A program made the position numbers and the translations under genes. The notes under the pieces were generated by a model, which saw nothing but the letters and a program-made list of their open reading frames with translations, was not told the DNA's origin and made no database searches. A stretch of 10,446 nt of DNA from an uncultured Clostridium sp. (GTDB lineage Bacteria; Bacillota; Clostridia; Clostridiales; Clostridiaceae), in NCBI RefSeq assembly GCF_937920395.1, contig NZ_CALEVF010000391.1:1-10446 (forward strand), written 5' to 3'. This document shows, one piece after another, positions 1 to 6,476 of this stretch; positions within the stretch are counted from its first letter, which is position 1; every line of letters begins with the position of its first letter.

Positions 1-564
1 TATGTTCAAGATAAATATGATGAAAGTTTAAGACAAGTTCCAGGTGTTCCTGGTGAAAGCCAAAGAGAGCATAGAATGAGAGAATTATTTTATTTAAATA
101 TAAAGTGGTTTATGATAACATTGCTTACAAGGAAAGATAGAATGAGTATGGCAAGTGGCCTTGAGGTAAGAGTTCCTTTTGCAGACCAACGACTTGTAGA
201 ATATGCATATAATATCCCTATGGATATGAAATATTATAAAGGACGTGAAAAAGGAGTTCTACGAGAAGCACTTACAGGACTTCTTCCAAATGACGTACTT
301 TGGAGAAAAAAGAGTCCCTATCCAAAGACTCACAACCCAGGTTATACAATGGCTGTTCAAAAATTAATGAATAATATATTAAAAGATAAATCCTCACCAA
401 TATTACAGCTAATAGACCAAAAACATGTTCAGGAAATAGTTGATTCAGGTGGTAATGCATATAAGAATCCTTGGTATGGTCAACTTATGACAGGGCCTCA
501 ACTTATAGCATATTTAATTCAAGTAAACACTTGGCTTAAAGAATATAACGTCATTTTAAAGTAA
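1..564 (+). CDS. asnB: Asparagine synthetase (glutamine-hydrolysing), C-terminal part, 5' end outside the window
   Basis: The frame is open from the first base of the window, so only the last 187 codons of the gene are present; the ATG at 76 is internal. The product makes asparagine from aspartate, ATP and glutamine in the cytoplasm. The visible part is the end of the C-terminal synthetase (ATP-pyrophosphatase-like) domain. Family-typical segments are RKDRMSMASGLEVRVPFADQ near codons 45-64, REKGVLREAL, and WRKKSPYPKTHNPGY. The N-terminal glutaminase domain with Cys2 cannot be checked. The gene ends in TAA and is followed 16 bases later by a strong hairpin terminator. It converges on the glycosidase cluster and is probably unrelated to it in function. 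The family call is firm; the choice between AsnB and other bacterial paralogues such as AsnO rests on general resemblance. Confidence 0.93.
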   Translation, partial: YVQDKYDESLRQVPGVPGESQREHRMRELFYLNIKWFMITLLTRKDRMSMASGLEVRVPFADQRLVEYAYNIPMDMKYYKGREKGVLREALTGLLPNDVLWRKKSPYPKTHNPGYTMAVQKLMNNILKDKSSPILQLIDQKHVQEIVDSGGNAYKNPWYGQLMTGPQLIAYLIQVNTWLKEYNVILK

Positions 565-580
565 ATCATAAAAAGACTTT

Positions 581-626
581 AAAAGAGGACACTGTAGATT
601 TTTTTCTACAGTGTCCTCTTTTGTTT
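581..626. terminator. Rho-independent terminator after asnB, possibly bidirectional
   Basis: A perfect 18-bp inverted repeat has arms at 581-598 (AAAAGAGGACACTGTAGA) and 605-622, with a six-T loop. A T-rich tail (TTTTGTTT) follows on the + strand, as expected for terminating asnB. On the - strand the stem is followed by a TTTTAAAGTCTTTTT tract, so it could also stop transcripts leaving the convergent glycosidase cluster. Confidence 0.92.
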
Positions 627-878
627 CATATTAACTCTTATTTTCGCTCATAAATAATGACCTCATACTTGTCAATTTCTTCGATGTATAATCTAAATCT
701 ATTTTTCAATTAAATCAACAGGTTTTTTCATTTTTTTTATAGAGTATCGTAAACACCAAAGAAATTAAATCCATTCAAAGCACCATTACTATCTATAAAA
801 AATCTATATCACTTGCTTATATTTATACAAATTGTAAATATTAAAAATAATTTAGCTCTCATGAAGTTTGAAATTAAA
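627..878. other. AT-rich intergenic stretch between convergent genes
   Basis: No gene with a start and ribosome binding site is visible on either strand. The - strand holds one short open stretch (about 805-737) whose 22-codon translation includes DSNGALNGFNFFGVYDTL. This looks protein-like and may be a scrap of a lost gene, but it is too short to call. Otherwise the stretch is low-complexity A/T sequence downstream of two convergent genes. Confidence 0.5.
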
Positions 879-2907
879 TTATACAACCTGAAGAACTACA
901 ACTCCGTATGGTGATAAAGTTAGTTTACTTACTACTTTTTCTCCAGTTAACAAGTCTTTATATTCACCATCAATGAAAACTTCAGTACTCATATCATTAT
1001 AAATTAGTATCATATAATAACGCTTTCCATCTTTTTCTCTCTTAACAGCCTCTACTCCAGGTATTTTATCTTTAAGGACAGGCAAAATCATTTCAGATTT
1101 TACTATAATGTTTATAAGGTTTTCCATAGCAATCTCATCCAGATCACATGCCACATAATAAACATTTCCTTTACCGTACTTGTTCACTGTTACCGCAGGA
1201 GTCCCTTTGTAGTAATGGCTATTATAGGCAGCTATTTCTCTAGCACCATTTGTTTTTAATACGTCACACCACATTGAAGCTGTTCCACTTCCAAATTCTC
1301 CTTTTACATCTACAGTTCTTCCAAAGTTTATTGAGTCAAATTCTTCGAGTTCCACTCCTGACATATCTTTAAAGTATCCAGTTACTGTCATAGTGGTCAT
1401 TTTGTTATTCCATGTTTTTGTCCCCGACCTAAAGGTTATTAATAATGCTCCCCCTCTTTGACCAAACTCGTCACATTTTTTACCTATTTCTTCATTCATT
1501 AAGTTAAATGCTGGCATTATAATCAACTTGTATTTTGAAAAATCTGCATCAACGCTTGTTACGTCTGTATTAATATTATTTGAAATTAATGCACTATAGT
1601 AGCTTTCTAAAAGTTGATTATAGCTAAATTTTGTATTGTGAGGTTGGCCTCGATGACTCCAAAAATTATCATAGGATTTTATTAGTGCAACTTCAACTTT
1701 ATTTTCAGAATCTACAAAAATATCCCCTAATTTATCTAATTCTTTACCAATCTCCTTTATTTCCCTATACCTTCTTCTTGCTATTCCGTCATGGTCAAGT
1801 ATTTCATACCAGTATTGTTCAGTTCCAACAGTACATGCTCTCCAGCGAAAGTATACTATTGCCTCCGCTCCATGAGCAATATACTGGTAAGTCCAAAGTC
1901 TAACCTGTCCTGGTTCAGGATTATCTGCCAATTATTTATATCCACAGGGACCACTTTGCTGTTCCATCATCCAGAAGTTTTTATTTTTTATCCCTCTCAT
2001 TAAGTCATGTGCCATAGAAATGCTCTTGTAAGAAGATTTTTCCCACATATTATTAGGATAATTATCCCAGGATACAAAATCTAAATCTTTCCCCAAAGTG
2101 TAATAATCAATTTCGCTAAAATGCCCCATATAATTATGAGTTATTGGCAGTGAGCTTCTTTTTCTAATTTCATCAATTTGTAGCTTTTGATATTCAACTA
2201 TATTATCTGAAGAAAATCTAAAGAAATCTAAAGAAATCTAATAATAAACCAGGATTATGGTTGAAAGGAGTTGATAACAAATTGCTAGTACTTGAATTGT
2301 TTTGTGAAAATCCATCAGAAGATGAATACATAGGAATAATAATTTCATCGAACTTTCTATAGGTATGACTCCAAAAAACAGTTCCACATTCGTCACTAAG
2401 CTTGTCAATAGTACCATACTTATTTTTAACCCATGTCTTAAATCTGCTATGACAGCTTTGACAGTAACATTGCGTTCCAAACTCATTATCGATTTGCCAA
2501 GCAATAACATTTAAATTGTTTTTGTAATGCTCAGCCATTTCTATAGCTATCTTCTTTGAATACTCCCTATAAACCTCGTTACTAGCACAATAGTGTCTTC
2601 TTGTTCCAAATCCTTTTGTTAATCCATAAACATCTTTAGGATAAAATTCTGAATTTTTATCCATAAGCCATTTAGGCGCAGCGGCAGTAGGCGTTCCTAA
2701 AACAACCTTAATTCCCTCCTCTGATAAAACTTCAATAGCTTTATCGAGCCATAAAAAATTGTAATTACCTTCCTACGGCTCCATCTTAGGCCATGCAAAT
2801 TCTGCAAGCCTTACTATATTAATACTTGCCTCTCTCATCATCTTTGCATCAATTGACCAGCGTTCTTCCTGCCAATGTTCTGGATAATAATCAACACCAA
2901 AAAACAT
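879..2907 (-). pseudogene. GH42 beta-galactosidase pseudogene (two nonsense codons and one 10-bp duplication)
   Basis: Starting at ATG 2907-2905, preceded by the ribosome binding site AAAGGTGGGG, the sequence reads as a full GH42 beta-galactosidase ([16 protein letters not shown]...). Three lesions break it. Codon 45 is TAG at 2775-2773 (KMEP*EGN). A 10-bp tandem duplication at 2221-2240 shifts the frame. A TAA lies at 1934-1932 just after the MEQQSGPCGY motif. Removing one repeat unit restores DFFRFSSDNIVEYQK and gives about 672 residues, normal for GH42. The putative acid/base Glu142 (WQIDNEF), the nucleophile in MEQQSG, and a Cys107/147/149/152 set resembling the structural zinc site of Thermus GH42 are all still present. 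The TIM barrel, trimerisation and C-terminal domains all remain recognisable, so inactivation looks recent. Sequencing error is unlikely to explain three different lesions next to other broken genes. The frames at 2664-2218, 2129-1932 and 1931-879 are pieces of this one gene, not separate genes. Confidence 0.93.
2214..2241. repeat. 10-bp tandem duplication (AAGAAATCTA) that frameshifts the GH42 pseudogene
   Basis: Positions 2221-2230 and 2231-2240 are identical 10-mers, and the 10-base period extends back to 2214 (about 2.8 units). Ten bases is not a multiple of three. Deleting one unit exactly rejoins the upstream frame (NPGLLLDFFRF) to the downstream frame (SSDNIVEYQ). The likely origin is slipped-strand replication within the AGATTTCTTTAGATTTTC segment of the ancestral gene. 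Confidence 0.9.
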
Positions 2908-2991
2908 AAATACCCCACCTTTCAGCTCTTAATAAATTTACAATACGAATTTCTTTAATAACCTATCATTAGAAAATGAGTTATCTTCATA

Positions 2992-3387
2992 TTATTTAAT
3001 AACGCTTATTCTACCAGCTCCTTTGAATAAAACATTCCCCTTCTCGTTAGTTACCACAGCCTCCAGCGTATAATTACCTGATAATAATTGTACTGTTGTG
3101 TCTTGCAGAAATGCTTTCTTATCTTTTTTATCTAATATATTGGTCATAAGTTTTAAAGCTTCTGAATTTGGTAGGGGTTTCATGGATAAATCGATAATTT
3201 GTTTCACTTCTCCTGAATATATATCCCTTGCATTAACTTTTAAACATATTTTTGATTGTTCACTTAATACAAAACATTTTATTGGCATAATTTTATTTTC
3301 ATTCCATGGTTTCCCTCCATCTACCAGCCATATGCATTCTGAAAGAGACCTAGCAGCGCCTAGACCAATTTGAACAAATTCCCGTCG
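2992..3387 (-). pseudogene. Orphan C-terminal stub of an unrecognised protein
   Basis: The frame is open from an in-frame TAA at 3390-3388 to the TAA at 2994-2992, giving 131 codons. Coding-like sequence begins right after the upstream stop (EFVQIGLGAARSLSECIWLV...) and precedes the only ATG (3288), which has no Shine-Dalgarno sequence. This argues for a fragment that has lost its 5' part rather than a small gene. The end alternates short strand-like stretches (QLLSGNYTLEAVVTNEKG, LFKGAGRISVIK), suggesting a beta-sandwich domain like those at the C-terminus of large glycosidases or accessory sugar-binding proteins. I do not recognise the family. It begins 13 bases downstream of the stop of the intact propeller gene and lies upstream of the GH42 pseudogene. 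The alternative, a genuine 98-residue protein from ATG 3288, is less likely. Confidence 0.6.
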
Positions 3388-3400
3388 TTAAATCATCTAC

Positions 3401-4339
3401 TTACTTCTTTATAGTCATGTTCCCAACACATCCAAACCCATTTTCATCATACGCTGTATAAAAAACACTGTATAGACCTTCTCCCAATGCAATACAACTT
3501 AAAGGTGTTCTTACGTTTTTCTCCCATGTTCTCTCGAACATAATTTCATGACCTTTAGACCAGTGAATTCCATCTTCTGAAATGCTGTAACCCATTTTGT
3601 TTCCGCCATCATAAAAAGCATAATATAGACCGTCTATTTTAGTCACAATCGGATTTTCAGTAAAGATGTCATTAATCAATACAGGGTTCATCTTGGTACA
3701 ACGGGTCCAAGGACCTTGGAGGGTTGGAGCCATTGCCAAACCCACTCCCCACCATTTTATGGGTAAGCTTTGCGTATCACAACTTCCATAGAAAGAATAC
3801 CATATATCGCCTAAACGATAAGGATAAAATGAGTCGGACCCTTGAAGGCCTTCCCACAGATCAGCGTTTTCATCCTTTTGGAGAATAATTCCTAGGTCCT
3901 CATAAGGACCCCCTATTCCCTCAATACCAGGAGTTTCCGAACGAGATAACCATATTTTACCATCCATGTTGATTCTGTGCTGTTTTTCTGTGTTTGGAGC
4001 TGCACGATAGGCTACATAAGTCATATACCAATACCCATTCTGTTCATCAAATGTAGGAATTGGTGACCATAATGCCGCTCGTGGGTCATCTCCAGTAAAA
4101 TCACCGCTTGACTCCATCAGCGTAGACATACGCTTGAAAGTCTTCCCTCCATCACTGACCCAATGACTTAATTTCATTTTAACCCAAAATGGGTCATCCG
4201 TCATTTCCGAAGTGAAAAGATGGAATTTTCCGTTTATTTCTATGACAGTTCCTCCCTCAAACCCGTATTTGATGTCTTCGGTACCTGCTGCACCCTTGAA
4301 GATAATTGGTTTATCTAATTTTTCTACTAGCTTGAACAT
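3401..4339 (-). CDS. Five-bladed beta-propeller glycosidase-like protein (GH43/GH117-like), 312 aa
   Basis: An intact gene with ATG at 4339 and ribosome binding site GAGAGGAG eight bases upstream. The protein has the repeated blade pattern of clan GH-F/GH-J-like propellers: GKFHLFTSEM, GYWYMTYVAY, GDIWYSFYGS, GLYYAFYDGG and GLYSVFYTAY at roughly 40-residue intervals. Candidate active-site acids are Glu28 (GFEGG), Asp84/85 (GDDPRAALWSP), Asp169 (GSDSFYPY) and Glu228 (TENPIV). It lacks the N-terminal 'PDPS' type base motif of classical GH43 enzymes such as its neighbour, so substrate and even hydrolase activity are uncertain. There is no signal peptide, so it is probably cytoplasmic. It lies 86 bases after the beta-xylosidase gene on the same strand and is probably co-transcribed. 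The fold call is reasonable; the function is an inference from context (side-chain removal from plant oligosaccharides). Confidence 0.72.
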   Translation of the reverse strand: MFKLVEKLDKPIIFKGAAGTEDIKYGFEGGTVIEINGKFHLFTSEMTDDPFWVKMKLSHWVSDGGKTFKRMSTLMESSGDFTGDDPRAALWSPIPTFDEQNGYWYMTYVAYRAAPNTEKQHRINMDGKIWLSRSETPGIEGIGGPYEDLGIILQKDENADLWEGLQGSDSFYPYRLGDIWYSFYGSCDTQSLPIKWWGVGLAMAPTLQGPWTRCTKMNPVLINDIFTENPIVTKIDGLYYAFYDGGNKMGYSISEDGIHWSKGHEIMFERTWEKNVRTPLSCIALGEGLYSVFYTAYDENGFGCVGNMTIKK

Positions 4340-4425
4340 TTAGCATTCTCCTCTCATGAATTAATGTTGTTTGTATTTAAAACCATCCACAATATGATTT
4401 ACTGTTAAAAGACCGTATTGTTAAC

Positions 4426-6042
4426 TTAATCTTTATCATGTGGAGATGTTTGAGTTACAACAAAGTAATCAAAATCAGCAGCTATCGCCCCACCAGTAAG
4501 ATCCTGACAGCATATGCCAATGAAAGCACCAGTAAACGCCCAGCCATTAACATGTTCGTCAGATAAAATACCTGCATCTAGTACTGGACCGATTTTATTC
4601 CAATTTACTCCATCCTTAGAATAGAGAAATTGTAGATTCTGATAACTTATTTTTGATTTAAGATAGCACCTTTTCCATCCTTCAATGCAAATAGGTTCAT
4701 TTACAGGAAAAGAATAGATCTCATTATCACAGGTTATAATCTCAAGAGATTTACCTAACCCTTCTTTATAGCTAATTTTGAGGTAGTGAAAACTCATAGT
4801 ATTATAATAGCATGTAAGCCCAGCCATGTGTTTAAATGAAAGTGGTTCAAATTCAACACAGGTAGATGCTGTAAAGCAGAAGGATAGCTGACGCCTTGCT
4901 ACTATACTTTGTTTGAATCTTGAGTTTAAAGATTCTCTACCCTTTAACCTCAAGTAACCAGGTCTTTCCTTCAGTGTTATATAAAACTCATCAATAGGAA
5001 TTCGGAGTGTTTGAAAATTTATATCTAAAGTGGTGCTATCAAAATCATCTTTATCTTGAGTTGATTTAAAGTATTTCTCTTCTAACTTCGGAGCAGGCAC
5101 GTAAAGCATCGGTTTATTATCGCCGCCTTCAATCCTAAGCCAACCTTCCTTAGTCCAGACGACCTTTTCTAAACAAGTTTCTCTTCCTAGTGTGCACAAT
5201 CCGCTTGTCTTAATTGGTCTTCCGCAAAGATGTACCATATACCATTCTCCTGTTTGTGTTTGGACTATATCTGCATGTCCAGCCTTTTGCAAAGGCAGTG
5301 TTAAATCATCTCTAGATGTTAACATAGGATTTTGAGGGTCAGGTTCATAAGGACCTTCTATATTCTTAGCTCTCATGACAGTAACGCAGTGGCCAAGTCC
5401 AGTGCCGCCTTCTGCTACAATCAAATAATACCAGCCATTAAGCTTATAGATATGAGGTGCTTCAGCATCACCTATATCAGAACGCTTAAAAATAATAAGT
5501 TGTTTACCTATTAACTTTTTCTCCTTTTCAGAATATTCTTGAAGGGCTATTCCTCTATTAGGATTTCTATAATCCAACGAACGATGAACCAACCATTTTG
5601 TTCCATCATCATCATGAAAAAGAGAAGGATCAAACCCATCACTGTGAAGATAAATTGGCTCCGACCATTCATCGCATATGTCATTAGAGGTTACGATATA
5701 ATTATGCATGTTCCAGAAAATACCGTCATGATTTAAAACAATTGTATAACATAAATAATAAGTGCCATCATTGTAGGATAAGCATGGTGCCCATATCCCA
5801 CCTGAACTGGGTACTCCAGTAAGATCCAACTGGCTTAATCTGCTCAAAGGTCTTGCTGTTAACCTCCAGTTTTTCAAATCTTTTGAATGATAAATAAGAA
5901 CCCCTGGATACCATTCAAAGGTTGAAGTAGCAATATAATAATCATCTCCTACCCTTATAATTGAAGGATCAGGATTAAACCCAGGAAGAATTGGATTTTT
6001 TATATAATCTGTAGGTGTTGTTTCTGCTCTATTTAAATCCAT
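4426..6042 (-). CDS. xynB: GH43 beta-xylosidase / alpha-L-arabinofuranosidase, 538 aa
   Basis: A complete gene with ATG at 6042 and an AAGGGG ribosome binding site about 10 bases upstream. The N-terminal five-bladed propeller carries the classical GH43 residues: the base Asp25 in NPILPGFNPDPS, the pKa-tuning Asp138 in DGFDPSLFHDDDG, and the acid Glu194 in GDAEAPHIYK. Residues from about 330 to the end form the concanavalin-like C-terminal domain typical of GH43 beta-xylosidases (ending GGAIAADFDYFVV), which closes the active site. Length and layout match family members that release xylose from the non-reducing end of xylo-oligosaccharides, often with side activity on arabinofuranosides. There is no signal peptide, so it acts on imported oligomers in the cytoplasm. 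Its leader contains a perfect inverted repeat (6071-6100). The family and catalytic-residue calls are firm; the exact substrate is inferred. Confidence 0.93.
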   Translation of the reverse strand: MDLNRAETTPTDYIKNPILPGFNPDPSIIRVGDDYYIATSTFEWYPGVLIYHSKDLKNWRLTARPLSRLSQLDLTGVPSSGGIWAPCLSYNDGTYYLCYTIVLNHDGIFWNMHNYIVTSNDICDEWSEPIYLHSDGFDPSLFHDDDGTKWLVHRSLDYRNPNRGIALQEYSEKEKKLIGKQLIIFKRSDIGDAEAPHIYKLNGWYYLIVAEGGTGLGHCVTVMRAKNIEGPYEPDPQNPMLTSRDDLTLPLQKAGHADIVQTQTGEWYMVHLCGRPIKTSGLCTLGRETCLEKVVWTKEGWLRIEGGDNKPMLYVPAPKLEEKYFKSTQDKDDFDSTTLDINFQTLRIPIDEFYITLKERPGYLRLKGRESLNSRFKQSIVARRQLSFCFTASTCVEFEPLSFKHMAGLTCYYNTMSFHYLKISYKEGLGKSLEIITCDNEIYSFPVNEPICIEGWKRCYLKSKISYQNLQFLYSKDGVNWNKIGPVLDAGILSDEHVNGWAFTGAFIGICCQDLTGGAIAADFDYFVVTQTSPHDKD

Positions 6043-6070
6043 AATAGATAAAACCCCTTTTTTTAATAAG

Positions 6071-6100
6071 TGTATTAGAAAACTAAAGTATTCTAATACA
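6071..6100. promoter_or_regulatory. Perfect 10-10-10 inverted repeat upstream of the beta-xylosidase, candidate operator
   Basis: The arms TGTATTAGAA (6071-6080) and TTCTAATACA (6091-6100) are exact reverse complements separated by 10 bases. The element lies 28 bases upstream of the xynB start codon. No T-run follows the stem on either strand, so a terminator is unlikely. A repressor/activator operator or a leader hairpin are the main options. The regulator is unknown. Confidence 0.5.
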
Positions 6101-6102
6101 TA

Positions 6103-6195
6103 TTATTCAGGTAAAATCGGTGTGATTCCTGCATCTGTTGCAACTAAACTAACAATCTTATTTAGGAAACCCTTAATATGCCTTTTTAAATAAAA
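6103..6195 (-). pseudogene. Possible 30-codon gene scrap downstream of the URO-D-like remnant
   Basis: After the TAG at 6198-6196 the same frame stays open for 30 codons to a TAA at 6105-6103, ending GFLNKIVSLVATDAGITPILPE. That composition looks like real protein rather than AT-rich noise, but no start codon or ribosome binding site exists and I cannot name a family. It could be the last residues of another deleted gene, or a read-through extension of the URO-D-like remnant if the TAG is a mutation. Chance remains possible at this length. Confidence 0.3.
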
Positions 6196-6465
6196 CTATG
6201 CTTTACATTTTTTTTCAACTTCCCTAATGAAATCCTCTGCATCCTGAGGGCTGTCCATAATATCATATACCTCTACATATAGACCTTTTGGTGAGAGATA
6301 GTCTAGCATTTTAAGCACATCCTTAGCTGAACCCCATGTGTGTATACTTTTTCCTGCTTTTTGAATCTTCTTTAACATATCTATCCATTCCACTGGGCTT
6401 AGTTGTCCTGCTCCTTGTTGCCATTGGATGGCATTCAATTCTTTAATACTAAGATCAATAGACAA
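6196..6465 (-). pseudogene. Orphan C-terminal fragment of a uroporphyrinogen-decarboxylase/methyltransferase-like protein
   Basis: About 89 codons encode the end of what looks like a URO-D-superfamily protein: LNAIQWQQGAGQLSPVEWI, then MLKKIQKAGKSIHTWG, then LSPKGLYVEVYDI. Full proteins of this superfamily run about 330-380 residues, so some three quarters of the gene is missing. The first codon of the stretch is TTG with no ribosome binding site, and the open frame runs back only to 6483, into the stop region of the GH42 gene. I therefore treat it as a 3' remnant. URO-D-like proteins include haem-pathway decarboxylases and corrinoid-dependent methyltransferases; the fragment cannot separate these. 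Recognition is from motif resemblance and is moderate. A short real gene starting at TTG 6465 is the weaker alternative. Confidence 0.58.
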
Positions 6466-6476
6466 TATTAAGAATT

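Noticed and set aside
76..78. ATG at 76 as the start of a small asparagine-synthetase-like protein
   Set aside because: The frame is open and family-like from base 1, so the gene simply enters from outside the window.
581..622. The long hairpin after asnB as a regulatory RNA or attachment site
   Set aside because: Its position right after a stop codon, perfect stem, short loop and T-rich tail are fully explained by an intrinsic terminator.
1631..1903. A 90-codon open frame on the + strand inside the GH42 pseudogene
   Set aside because: It is antisense to clear GH42 coding sequence, lacks a ribosome binding site and has low-complexity content typical of a shadow frame.
879..1931. A separate 350-residue protein starting at TTG 1931
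   Set aside because: The frame begins directly after the TAA lesion in GH42 with no ribosome binding site; its sequence is the continuation of the same GH42 protein.
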